NCBI GenBank assembly: GCA_016795035.1
Contig: JAEUIT010000012.1
Location: 1 to 64,000, forward strand
DNA from: Phycisphaerae bacterium
GTDB lineage: Bacteria > Planctomycetota > Phycisphaerae > Phycisphaerales > SM1A02
DNA length: 64,000 bases
Direction: 5' to 3'
In this document: piece after piece, positions 8,903-17,585 of the stretch
How positions within the stretch are numbered: position 1 is the first letter of the stretch
How the letters are laid out: each line of letters starts with the position of its first letter
Program-made: the position numbers and the translations under genes
Notes under the pieces: generated by a model
What the model saw: only the letters and a program-made list of their open reading frames with translations
Databases searched by the model: none
What the model was told of the DNA's origin: nothing

Positions 8903-11508
8903 GCCCACGGCGCACCAGCCTCCGCTGGGCCCTGCCCTTCACGACGCTCGCGCCGATCGTCGTGGCGGTGCTCGTCCTCGGGGCGGTCGGCGTGGTCGCA
9001 GCGCGGTGGATCGTCGAAGACCACGCGAGCCGCGTCGTGGCGAAGTCCCTCTCGGAAGCGCGGGCGCATGTCGACTGCGTCTTGGCCGAAGTCGATTGGC
9101 ACCATCGCGCGCTCGAGGCGGCGCTTCGACGCGTGCCGCTCGAGGCGAACGCGATCGAAGCGACGATGCTCGACTTCGTCGACGCGTTCCGGCTCTCGGG
9201 GCACCTCTCGTCGGTGGGCGTCGGCACCGTCGCCGACGGCGTCTACTGCATCCTGCAACGACGACCCGACGGCACCGTGCGCATCGGCACGCAATGGCGC
9301 GCCGCCGACGGCACGATGCGGCACCGCGAGGCGATCGCCGACGCGAGCGGCGTCGGTCCGTTCCGCGAGCTCCCGTGGGACGGCTACGACCCGCGCACGC
9401 GTCCGCACTTCCGCAAGGCCGCCGACGGCGGCACGCGCACGTGGACCGAGTGCTATCCGTTCTGGAACGGCGGCAAGCCCGGCGCCGAGATGGGCGTGTC
9501 GTGCGCCTCGCCGATCCGCCGCGACGGCGCGCTCGTCGGCGTCGTCGACACCGACCTCACCGTGCGCGGGCTCCAGTCGTTCCTCGAGGAGCTCGACGAG
9601 GACGTCGACGCGACCGTGTTCGTCACGGAGACGGCGGCGGACGGGCGCTCGCAGGTCCTCGCGCGGCGCGGCCTCGGCGCGGACGTCGCGATCTCCGCGT
9701 TGCAGGCGGGCTCCGCCGACGCGGAGGGGCGGATCGCCGCCACGCGCCTTCTCGCCGACGGCGAGGCGTACGTCGGCTCGCTCGCGCCGATCGATAGCCC
9801 CCTCGCGCCGCGGTGGAGCCTCGGGATCCTCGTGCCCGAGCGGACGCTGACGGCCCCCTTCCGCGCGACGCTCACCTCGATGCTCCTCGTGGGCGTCGTT
9901 GTCATGGCCATCGCGCTCTTCCTCTCGATGCGGCTCTCGAATCGCGTGACCCGCCCGCTCGCCGCCCTGACCGGCCGGCTCAGCGACGAGAGCGATTCGC
10001 CGGCGCAGCCGAGCGATCTCGCCGAGGCCGCGGAGCTCTCCGAGGCGTACGAGCGCATGCGCCGCCGCGTCGCCGACCGTCAGGACGAGCTCGAGCGCAC
10101 CAACGAGACGCTCTCGATGGAGATCGCGCAGCGGCGCCTCGCGGAAGACCTGCTGCGCCAGCGCGAGGCGCGCCTCGCCGCGGTCACCCGCGCGCTCATC
10201 GGCCTCGCGCACAACCGCGTGCTCCTCACGGGCGAACTCGACGACGCGATGCCGGAGGCCGCACGCATCGGAGCCGAGATGCTCGACGTCGCGCGACTCA
10301 GCATCTGGTTCTATGACGACGCGGGCACGTCGATCCGGTGCGCCGAACTCTACGAGCGCGCGACCGGCGCGCACTCGAGCGGCGTCGTCCTCTCGGCGAA
10401 GGACCACCCCGACTACTTCCGCGCGCTCGAGGGCGAGCGGCTCGTGGCCGCGCACGACGCCCGCAGCGACCCGCGCACGCGCAGCTTCGCCGCCGACTAC
10501 CTCGACATCCTCGGCATCACGTCGTTGCTCGATGCGTCGCTGCGGCGCGGCGAGCGGCTGCTGGGCGTCGTGTGCTTCGAGCACATCGGGCCGCGGCGCA
10601 CCTGGTCGACCGAGGATCTCCTCTTCGCCGACGGCTTCGCGGATCTCCTCATGGTCGCGATCGAGTCGCACGAACGGCGCCGCGTCGAGCGCGAGCTGCG
10701 CGACCTGAACGCGACGCTCGAGGGACGCGTGCGCGATCGCACCCGCGACCTTGCCGCGGCGAACGAGCGCCTCGCGGAGCTCGACCGCCTGAAGACGCAG
10801 TTTCTCGCGACGACCTCGCACGAGCTGCGCACGCCGCTCAACTCGATCATCGGGTTCACGAGCATCGTGAAGTCGGGGCTCGCCGGCACGGTCAACGACG
10901 AGCAGCGCCGGCAACTCGACATCGTGCACACGTCGGCGCGGCATCTCCTCGGCCTCATCAACGACCTCCTCGACCTCTCGCGCATCGAGAGCGGCCGCAT
11001 GACGGTGATGTGGGAACGGATCGCGCCGGCCGAGGTGATCGACGAGGTCTCGCGGTCGCTCTCGCCGCTCGTCGACGCCAAGCGCCTGACCTGGGACGTG
11101 ACGATCGACGACCGCGACACGATCATCGAGACCGATCGCAAGAAGCTTCTCCAGGTGCTCCTCAATCTCGGCGGCAACGCGGTGAAGTTCACGGAGAAGG
11201 GCTCGATCCGCATCTATGCGTGCGTGCATCGTCCGCCGTCGGGCCCGCCGACCTACCGTGTGACCGTCGCGGACTCGGGCATCGGGATCCCGGCGGAGCA
11301 CATGCCGCTCCTCTTCCGGCCGTTCGCCCAGCTCGACGCGAGCGCGCGGCGCGCCCTCGAGGGCACCGGACTCGGCCTGTACCTGTCGAAGCAGCTCCTC
11401 GGCCTCCTCGGCGGGACGATCACGGCGTCGAGCGAACCGGGCTGCGGCTCCACGTTTCAGGTCACGCTCCCCCTCTCGCGCCCCGAGCGCCGCACGAACG
11501 AAAGCTGA
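8899..11508 (+). CDS. Membrane sensor histidine kinase (Cache-HAMP-GAF-HisKA-HATPase)
   Basis: 869 residues, GTG start overlapping the AhpD-like gene. TM1 about 10-35; a large extracytoplasmic Cache-like sensor about 40-310, with the PFRELPWDGYDPRTRPHF and YPFWNGGKPGAEMGVSCASPI blocks typical of double-Cache domains; TM2 about 325-347; HAMP; a Glu/Arg-rich coiled coil; GAF about 430-580; second coiled coil; HisKA with His641 in TSHELRTPLNSIIGF; HATPase with N-box NLGGNAVKFTEKG, DSGIGI and GTGLGLYLSKQLL. There is no receiver. The hybrid kinase 6 bp downstream supplies two receivers, so a phosphorelay between them is likely. Confidence 0.92.
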   Translation: MSPRRTSLRWALPFTTLAPIVVAVLVLGAVGVVAARWIVEDHASRVVAKSLSEARAHVDCVLAEVDWHHRALEAALRRVPLEANAIEATMLDFVDAFRLSGHLSSVGVGTVADGVYCILQRRPDGTVRIGTQWRAADGTMRHREAIADASGVGPFRELPWDGYDPRTRPHFRKAADGGTRTWTECYPFWNGGKPGAEMGVSCASPIRRDGALVGVVDTDLTVRGLQSFLEELDEDVDATVFVTETAADGRSQVLARRGLGADVAISALQAGSADAEGRIAATRLLADGEAYVGSLAPIDSPLAPRWSLGILVPERTLTAPFRATLTSMLLVGVVVMAIALFLSMRLSNRVTRPLAALTGRLSDESDSPAQPSDLAEAAELSEAYERMRRRVADRQDELERTNETLSMEIAQRRLAEDLLRQREARLAAVTRALIGLAHNRVLLTGELDDAMPEAARIGAEMLDVARLSIWFYDDAGTSIRCAELYERATGAHSSGVVLSAKDHPDYFRALEGERLVAAHDARSDPRTRSFAADYLDILGITSLLDASLRRGERLLGVVCFEHIGPRRTWSTEDLLFADGFADLLMVAIESHERRRVERELRDLNATLEGRVRDRTRDLAAANERLAELDRLKTQFLATTSHELRTPLNSIIGFTSIVKSGLAGTVNDEQRRQLDIVHTSARHLLGLINDLLDLSRIESGRMTVMWERIAPAEVIDEVSRSLSPLVDAKRLTWDVTIDDRDTIIETDRKKLLQVLLNLGGNAVKFTEKGSIRIYACVHRPPSGPPTYRVTVADSGIGIPAEHMPLLFRPFAQLDASARRALEGTGLGLYLSKQLLGLLGGTITASSEPGCGSTFQVTLPLSRPERRTNES

Positions 11509-11514
11509 GTGCCC

Positions 11515-13542
11515 ATGCGCATCCTCATCGCCGACGACCGGGCCGAGAATCGCTACCTGCTCGAGCAGATCCTCCAGAGCGCCGGGCACTCCGTGACCTC
11601 GACGGCCGACGGCGCCGCGTTCCTCGACGAGGCGCGGCGACAGCGCTACGACCTCTTCGTCTCCGACATCCTGATGCCGGGCATGGACGGCTTCGCGCTC
11701 TGCCGCGCGCTCAAGTCGGATCCGACGCTCGCCTCGGTTCCGTTCGTCTTCTACACCGCGACGTACACCGACCCGAAGGACGAGCAGTTCGCGCTCTCGC
11801 TCGGCGCCGACCGATTCCTCGTGAAGCCCGTCGAACCCGACACGCTGATCGCGATCGTCGAGGAGTTGGGGGCGGCGCCCGCGCGGCGCGCCGCGGCGCG
11901 CACCGAGAGCGGCTCGGAGACCGTCTTCCTCCAGCAATACAACCGAACGCTCATCGAGAAGCTCGAATCGAAGATGCTCGAGCTCGAGAAGACGCACGCC
12001 GCGCTTGCCGAGAGCGAGCGCAAGTTCCGCGAGATCTTCGAGCACTCGAGCGACTGCATCTTCCTCGTGCGCGTCAGTCCCGACGGCGGATTCGCGTACG
12101 AGGACATCAACCACGCGGAGGAGCTCTGCACCGGCACGCTCGCGGACTCGGTCCGCGGACGCACGCCCGAGGACGTGCTCGGCCCCGAAGCCGCCGAGGC
12201 CGCGAAGGCGCGCTATCGCGCGTGCCTCCTCGCGAAACGCCCGGTGAGCTTCGAGCAGTCGACGCGCTCCCAGGGCGCCGAGCGCATCTACCACACGCTG
12301 CTCGTCCCGATCGCCGACGCCGACGGCCACACCTACCGCATCGCCGGCTTCTCGCGCGACATCACCGACGAGCGCGCCGCCGCGGCCGCCCGCGATCGCC
12401 TCGAGCGCGAGCTCGCCGACGCGCGGCGCCTCGAGGCGCTCGGCCAGCTCGCCGGCACGATCGCGCACGACTTCAACAACATCCTCATGGCGATCCAGGG
12501 CAACGCGGAGTTGCTGAAGCCCTCGATCGCGAAGCTCGGCGACGCGACGTCGCAGGAGAGCCTCGGCGACCTCCTCGCCGCGGTGCGCCGCGGCCGCGAT
12601 CTCGTCGCCCAGATCCTCGCGCATTGCCGCCGCACGCCGGCGCAGCGCCGCCCGATCGACCTCGCGGGCGTCGTGCAGGAGACGCTCCGCGCGATCCGCA
12701 CGACGCTCCCGCCGAACGTCACGGTCGACGCGCGCATCCCCGCGACGACCGCGCTCGTCCTCGCCGACGAGAGCCGCATCCACCAGCTCGCGCTCAACCT
12801 CTGCACGAACGCCGTGCAGGCGATGCCGGAGGGCGGCACGCTGCGCGTGTCGCTCGAGGTGCGCGACGTCGACGCGCTCGGCAAGCGCGGGCGCTGCGTG
12901 CGCCTCAGCGTGGCCGACACCGGCCATGGCATCGATCCCGCGGTGCGCGACCGCATCTTCGACCCGCTCGTCTCGACGAAGGGACCGGGCAAGGGCACCG
13001 GCCTCGGGCTCACCGCGGTGCGCGACATCGCCCGCGACCACCACGCGGCGATCACGGTCGAGAGCGCGCCCGGCGACGGCGCGACCTTCCGCGTGCACTT
13101 CCCGATCGTCGCCCTCACGGGGGCCGCAACGTCGAGTTCGGGGACGTCGCCCCTCGAGGCCCCCGCCCCGCGCGGCAACGGAGAGTCGATCCTCGTCATC
13201 GACGACGACCCGGCGGTCCTGGCCGTCGTCACGTCGATGCTCCGCGACCTCCAGTACGCGCCCTCGCCGCACGAGCGCTCGGAGACCGCGCTCGCCGCGA
13301 TCCTCGAGCGGCCGTCGCAGTGGTCGCTCGCGATCGTCGACCTCGAGATGCCCCGCATGCGCGGCCCTGAGCTCGTGGCCCTGGTGCGGACGATCGCCCC
13401 CCGGCTCCCGATCCTCCTCCTCTCGGGGGCCGACGAGCCGGAGTCGATCCCGGGCGTCTCCGGCACCCTGCGCAAGCCGATCGACCTCGACGCCCTCGGC
13501 CACGCGGTGGCGGCGGTACGAATGCGGTCAAGTCCGCGATAA
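11515..13542 (+). CDS. Hybrid histidine kinase, receiver-PAS-HisKA-HATPase-receiver
   Basis: 675 residues from the ATG at 11515; a GTG two codons upstream is the alternative. N-terminal receiver 1-120 with Asp51 in FVSDILMPGMDG and Lys in FLVKPVEP; coiled coil; PAS about 165-285; HisKA with His318 in IAHDFNNILMAIQGN (NtrB-like box); HATPase with NLCTNAVQAMPEGG, DTGHGI and GKGTGLGLTAV; C-terminal receiver about 555-670 with Asp609 in AIVDLEMPRMRG and Lys in TLRKPIDL. It has no membrane segment. The tandem position after the Cache kinase suggests it takes phosphate from that kinase on its first receiver (inference). Confidence 0.92.
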   Translation: MRILIADDRAENRYLLEQILQSAGHSVTSTADGAAFLDEARRQRYDLFVSDILMPGMDGFALCRALKSDPTLASVPFVFYTATYTDPKDEQFALSLGADRFLVKPVEPDTLIAIVEELGAAPARRAAARTESGSETVFLQQYNRTLIEKLESKMLELEKTHAALAESERKFREIFEHSSDCIFLVRVSPDGGFAYEDINHAEELCTGTLADSVRGRTPEDVLGPEAAEAAKARYRACLLAKRPVSFEQSTRSQGAERIYHTLLVPIADADGHTYRIAGFSRDITDERAAAAARDRLERELADARRLEALGQLAGTIAHDFNNILMAIQGNAELLKPSIAKLGDATSQESLGDLLAAVRRGRDLVAQILAHCRRTPAQRRPIDLAGVVQETLRAIRTTLPPNVTVDARIPATTALVLADESRIHQLALNLCTNAVQAMPEGGTLRVSLEVRDVDALGKRGRCVRLSVADTGHGIDPAVRDRIFDPLVSTKGPGKGTGLGLTAVRDIARDHHAAITVESAPGDGATFRVHFPIVALTGAATSSSGTSPLEAPAPRGNGESILVIDDDPAVLAVVTSMLRDLQYAPSPHERSETALAAILERPSQWSLAIVDLEMPRMRGPELVALVRTIAPRLPILLLSGADEPESIPGVSGTLRKPIDLDALGHAVAAVRMRSSPR

Positions 13543-13660
13543 CGGCCCTCCCCGTTGCAGGACGCTCCCGCCGCGGAGGGCCGCGTCGCGCCGCTCTTGC
13601 CGCGCGGCGCGACGACGGCCGCTCCACGTTTCAGGAACTTCCTTTACCCGCGAGCGCCAC

Positions 13661-13700
13661 CCAGTACGCTGACCGTTAGGTTGGCCAGTACGCTGGCCGC
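13661..13700. promoter_or_regulatory. Direct repeats in the 341-bp gap upstream of the ECF sigma gene
   Basis: CCAGTACGCTG occurs at 13661-13671 and again at 13685-13695, a 24-bp period. The second copy is palindromic (GGCCAG-TACG-CTGGCC). TACGCT within each resembles the -10-like boxes seen elsewhere. The rest of the gap (13543-13883) holds one CTCCACGTTTCAG motif (13622-13634) and GC-rich sequence without a supported gene. The site could be an operator or autoregulatory promoter for the sigma factor; this is inference. Confidence 0.4.
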
Positions 13701-13883
13701 ATCGCGGTCGGCGTCGGTCGCGCGCGAGGAACGACAACCCGACGGTCATCGCGCGAGTGGCGCGTGCGACCGCCGAGCGATCTCGCGAATGGGCGCGCGA
13801 TCGGGATGCACGGACGGCGCGCCCACGAGCACGTCGCCTGTCCACCCGAGGAATGAAGGCGTGATCCGCTGCGGGAGCCCGCA

Positions 13884-14456
13884 ATGAAAATCGGCAGTGG
13901 GAGAGAATTTGAAGGGTCGGACGGCGACGCGGAGCAGAGAGGCCCGACGTCCAGCGCCACGGCGGTCTGGGATCGGGCGCTCTACGACGAGCTCTCGCGC
14001 CTCGTGGCCCCGCTTGTCCGGAACGAGTCGGGGGTGCGGTCCTTCCGTCCGTCCGACGTCGTGCAGGAGGCGTACCTCCGTCTCCGCGACCTGCACGGCT
14101 GGTCGCCCGACTCCTTTCGGGCCCGCGCGGTGGAGACGATTCGCCGCGTCCTCGTCGACGCGGCGCGACGGCGCCGGGCCGCCAAGCGCGGCGGAGGCCA
14201 CACCCGTGTTCCGCTCGAGGAGGCGGCCGTGGGCGTCCCGGTCGGCGGCAACGGGGAGCTCGACCTCGTCGACATCGACGAGGCGCTCACCCACCTCGGG
14301 CGCGTCGACGCCCGCGCCGCCAAGGTGATCGAACTGCGCTTCTTCGGGAGCCGCACCGTGCCCGAGGCGGCCGAGGAGCTCCGCATCTGCGAGCGGAGCG
14401 CCAACGCCGACTTCCGTCGCGGGATCTCGTGGCTTCGGGAGCGCCTGCAACGATGA
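13884..14456 (+). CDS. ECF-type RNA polymerase sigma factor (planctomycete kinase-linked type)
   Basis: 190 residues, ATG with GGGAG upstream. Region 2 is seen as DVVQEAYLRLRDLHGW with the following AVETIRRVLVDAARRRRAAKRGG, a pattern I associate with the ECF subfamily common in planctomycetes and often placed beside Ser/Thr kinases. Region 4 is seen as LTHLGRVDARAAKVIELRFFGSRTVPEAAEELRICERSANADFRRGISWLRERL. The stop overlaps the kinase start (ATGA), so synthesis of both is coupled. No anti-sigma gene is adjacent; the kinase may control its activity by phosphorylation (inference). Confidence 0.9.
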   Translation: MKIGSGREFEGSDGDAEQRGPTSSATAVWDRALYDELSRLVAPLVRNESGVRSFRPSDVVQEAYLRLRDLHGWSPDSFRARAVETIRRVLVDAARRRRAAKRGGGHTRVPLEEAAVGVPVGGNGELDLVDIDEALTHLGRVDARAAKVIELRFFGSRTVPEAAEELRICERSANADFRRGISWLRERLQR

Positions 14457-16678
14457 GTCGCGACCCGGCGCACGACGACGGCGGGGCCGACGACGCGTTC
14501 ATCGCGGCGTTCGAGCGGTCGATCGAGGCGGCGCGGGAGGCGGTGTCGCATGGCGCCGGCGAGCCCGAGATCGACGTCCCGCCGATTCGGCTCGACGAGG
14601 TCATGCACGCGACCGCGCGCACGACGGTCTACCGCGGCCACACGGTCGGCGACACGCCCGCGCCGGTCGCCGTGAAGGTGCTGCGAAACGCGCTGCGATT
14701 CCCCTCCGGCCTCGTTCGGCTCGAGCGCGAGGCGGCGCTCCTTGCGACGCTCGCGCATCCCGGCATCGCGACGTTCGTCGCGTTCGGCGCGGCGCGCGAC
14801 GGCGAACCGTTCCTCGCGACCGCGTTCGTCGAAGGCCCCACGCTCTACGCCTATCGGCAGTCGCGCCGCCCCGCGGTGCGCGAGCTCGTCGAGATCGCCC
14901 GTGACCTCGCCGACGCGCTCGCGTACGCCCACCAGCGCGGCGTGCTGCATCGCGACGCGAGCCCGGCGAACGTCGTCGTGCGCACGACGCCGACGGCCTC
15001 GCGCGTCTGCCTCCTCGACTTCGAGCTCGCGCGGCGCGGCGAAGACGCCGCCGCCCCCGCCGACGAACGGCGCGACACACGGGCGCCGGTGACGGTCGAA
15101 GGCGCGCCGTTCGGAACGATCGGCTACATGGCGCCGGAACAGCTCGCGGGCCACTGGTCGGAGGTCGACGTGCGTTCCGACGTCTTCGCCGTCGGAACGA
15201 TCCTCTACGAGCTGCTCGCCGACCGGTTGCCCTGGGACGTGCGCGACCGGAGCTGCGCCGAGGCGATCGACATCATGCGCCGCGGGCCGGCGCCGTCGGT
15301 CGCGTCGATCGCGCGCGAGGCGCGCGGCGACCTGGCCGTGATCGTCGACAAGGCGATCGAGCGCGACCCCGAAGGCCGCTATCCGACGATGGCGGCGCTG
15401 CGCGACGACCTCGACCGTTGGCTTCGTTCGGAACCGATCCTCGCCCGGCGCCCGTCGGCGCTGCGCGTCGCCGCGCTCGCGATTCGCCGCCGACCGCGCA
15501 CCGCGGCGCTGCTCGCCGGAGCGCTCGCGACGTGCGTCGTCGGCGGCGTCGCCTACGTGCAGGCCCGCGAGCGCGAGGTCGCCGCGCTCGAGGAGGCCGC
15601 GCGCTCGTTCGTCGATGCGGCGCTCGAGGCGCAGAACCTCGTGGGCCCGACTCCGCTGCGCCGGCGACTCCTGTCGTCGGCCTCGGAACTGACGACCCGG
15701 CTCGTCGCGCTCGCCCCCGACGGTCCCGAGGCGCAGCGGCTCCGCGCGTCCGCGTTGCGGGCCGAGTCGACGCTCGCGTTCGAGGAGCGCGAGTTCGGCG
15801 AGGCGCGACGCCTGCGCGAAGCCGCGCTCGCGATCGCGACGCAGCTCGCCGCCCGTCCCGACGCGACGCCGGAGGACCGTCGACAACTCGCGCTCAGTCA
15901 CGTGCTGATCGGCGATCTCGCGCGCGAGCGTGCGGACTGGCACGGCGCCGGGGCCGAGTATCGCCGCGCGGAAGCGATCTTCCGCGCCTTGCACGACGAG
16001 ACGCCGGGGGAAGCGATACTCCTCCGCCAGCTCGCGTGCGCCTACGAGCGACGCGTGTCGGTCGCCGACGCCTTGGGCGACCGAGCGCATGCCAAGCGCG
16101 ATCTCGACGAGGGCCTCGCGTTCGTCGATGACGCGCTGCGCGAGCATCCCGACCTCGTGAGCCTGCGGTACGAGCGTCTCTCGCTCCGCATGCTCGGCCA
16201 GCGCCTCGCCGCATACGAGGGAGACGACGCGACGGTCTTGGCCTATGCGACCGCCAGCGCCGCTGACGCCGACGCGATCGTCGAACACGCGCCGACCAAC
16301 TGCGACTTCCGCCGCGCCCGCGCCTCGATCCAGCACCTGCTGGCGACCCGCGCAAACGGCGACGGGCGCGCCGACGACGCGCGCGAGCACCTCCGCGTCG
16401 CGATCGCCGACCTCGAGTACCTCGTCAACGTCGACCCGCATCGCGCCGAGTGGCTCGGCCCGCTCTGCCTCGGATACGCCGAACTGATCGGGATCGAGAG
16501 CGATCGCGGAAACCCGGCGGCTCGCGAGGTCGCGATTCGCCGCGCGAGGGATCTCCTGGCGATCCTGCAGGCCGACGCGGAACGAAATCCCGACTTCGGC
16601 GCGGTGCATGATTACGCGCGCTCGGCGGTCAAGGCGATCGAAGGCGCCATCAGCGCCGCGCGGCGCAGCTCGTCCTGA
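14453..16678 (+). CDS. Ser/Thr protein kinase with TM segment and TPR-like C-terminal domain
   Basis: 741 residues. Kinase domain about 45-330: Lys75 in VAVKVLRN, catalytic HRD 166-168 in VLHRDASPANVVV (Asn173), APEQ in the activation segment, and DVRSDVFAVGTILYELL. The metal-binding DFG motif reads DFE (189-191); the Gly is replaced by Glu, while Lys, HRD and Asn are intact. A TM helix lies about 355-373. The remaining 370 residues are helical and repetitive, TPR-like, and probably extracytoplasmic. The ATG overlaps the sigma stop by 4 bp; a GTG 24 bp upstream is less likely. The pair looks like one signalling module. Confidence 0.9.
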   Translation: MSRDPAHDDGGADDAFIAAFERSIEAAREAVSHGAGEPEIDVPPIRLDEVMHATARTTVYRGHTVGDTPAPVAVKVLRNALRFPSGLVRLEREAALLATLAHPGIATFVAFGAARDGEPFLATAFVEGPTLYAYRQSRRPAVRELVEIARDLADALAYAHQRGVLHRDASPANVVVRTTPTASRVCLLDFELARRGEDAAAPADERRDTRAPVTVEGAPFGTIGYMAPEQLAGHWSEVDVRSDVFAVGTILYELLADRLPWDVRDRSCAEAIDIMRRGPAPSVASIAREARGDLAVIVDKAIERDPEGRYPTMAALRDDLDRWLRSEPILARRPSALRVAALAIRRRPRTAALLAGALATCVVGGVAYVQAREREVAALEEAARSFVDAALEAQNLVGPTPLRRRLLSSASELTTRLVALAPDGPEAQRLRASALRAESTLAFEEREFGEARRLREAALAIATQLAARPDATPEDRRQLALSHVLIGDLARERADWHGAGAEYRRAEAIFRALHDETPGEAILLRQLACAYERRVSVADALGDRAHAKRDLDEGLAFVDDALREHPDLVSLRYERLSLRMLGQRLAAYEGDDATVLAYATASAADADAIVEHAPTNCDFRRARASIQHLLATRANGDGRADDAREHLRVAIADLEYLVNVDPHRAEWLGPLCLGYAELIGIESDRGNPAAREVAIRRARDLLAILQADAERNPDFGAVHDYARSAVKAIEGAISAARRSSS

Positions 16679-16702
16679 ACGCCGTGCCGCCTGCAACGAC
16701 GA

Positions 16703-16718
16703 GTGCCGCGTTCGGCAC
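16703..16718 (+). terminator. Hairpin after the kinase gene
   Basis: GTGCCG (16703-16708) and CGGCAC (16713-16718) form a perfect 6-bp stem with loop CGTT, 25 nt after the kinase stop. No T-run follows. It contains most of the 16-mer shared with 1918-1933. Confidence 0.4.
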
Positions 16719-16890
16719 CGCGCTCGCCCCGCTCGATGCCAACGCGCGCCTCAGGGCGGCGGTCTCCATCGGAATAGGGAACATTCCTCGGCCACGGCGA
16801 TGTCGTTGGAGCGCAAGGACTAACACGCGAATTGACCTCGCGATCGTGTCGCCCTCGCAGCCATCTCGACCATCCTTTGACTTTGCGAGG

Positions 16891-16916
16891 GTGGGAACGA
16901 TGCCCACTGGTACAGT
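16891..16916 (+). promoter_or_regulatory. Inverted repeat and -10-like box before the NarL-type regulator
   Basis: GTGGG (16891-16895) and CCCAC (16903-16907) form an inverted repeat, and TACAGT (16911-16916) lies 6 nt before the ATG. No SD sequence is visible, so the start may be leaderless with the palindrome as an operator. A second small inverted repeat (GGAAT...ATTCC, 16771-16787) lies further upstream. The rest of the 244-bp gap holds nothing else recognisable. Confidence 0.4.
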
Positions 16917-16922
16917 CGGGCC

Positions 16923-17585
16923 ATGTCGATTCGACCAACGATCTCCATCGCGTGCGTCGACGATCACGAAATGCTGCTCGACGGCATGGCAACCCGCATC
17001 GCGAGCGAACCTGATCTTCGTCTTGTCGGACGTCTCTCCAGTGCGGACCTGCTCGTCGAGCGGGCCCGCGAGTGGAAGCCCGACGTCATCCTTCTTGACA
17101 TCGAAATGCCCGGCGCGGATCCGCTCCAGCAGGTCGCGAGGCTCGCCGTCGCGATGCCCGACATCGCGGTCATCATCGTGACCGCGTTCGTGCGCGACCA
17201 CTACATCGACACGGCGCTCGATCACGGCGTCTTGGGATTCTTCTCGAAGTGCGATCCCCCAAGTGAGATCATCGCGGGCATTCGTCGAGTGCATCTCGGG
17301 CGACCGGCACTCGGGCCAAGCGTGGCCGCGCGGCTCGACCCCGAGCGCATCTCTCGCGGACGGAAGCTGAGGGATCGAAGCCGACTTGGCGCCCTTTCGC
17401 CGCGCGAACTCGAGGTGTTGCGCCTGGTCGGTCGTGGCATGTCGCGGGCCGAGATCAGCAAGATGGCGTGCCGCAGCCGAAAGACGATCGACGCGCAGCA
17501 CACGTCGATCATGCGGAAGCTCGACATCCACGATCGAGCGGAGTTGACGCGATTCGCGATCGGCGAGGGCTTGGTGGAGGCGTGA
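16923..17585 (+). CDS. NarL/LuxR-family response regulator
   Basis: 220 residues. Receiver 1-125 with the acidic pair in CVDDHE, phospho-acceptor Asp59 in ILLDIEMPG, Thr in IIVTAF and Lys replaced in context FFSKCDPPSE (Lys present one turn earlier than usual). LuxR-type HTH about 155-215: LGALSPRELEVLRLVGRGMSRAEISKM followed by SRKTIDAQHTSIMRKL. It should be a DNA-binding transcription factor. It overlaps the following kinase-like gene by 4 bp (GTGA), so the two form a coupled regulator/modulator pair. Confidence 0.92.
   Translation: MSIRPTISIACVDDHEMLLDGMATRIASEPDLRLVGRLSSADLLVERAREWKPDVILLDIEMPGADPLQQVARLAVAMPDIAVIIVTAFVRDHYIDTALDHGVLGFFSKCDPPSEIIAGIRRVHLGRPALGPSVAARLDPERISRGRKLRDRSRLGALSPRELEVLRLVGRGMSRAEISKMACRSRKTIDAQHTSIMRKLDIHDRAELTRFAIGEGLVEA

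Noticed and set aside
8875..13503. 1542-codon open frame on the minus strand
   Set aside because: It lies antisense to two well-conserved kinase genes. Its Arg/Glu/Asp/Ala/Val-rich composition is that of a GC-rich codon shadow, with no domain.
13543..13883. Small gene in the 341-bp gap before the ECF sigma factor
   Set aside because: All frames there are either out of context or Arg/Ala-rich shadows, without RBS or recognisable sequence.
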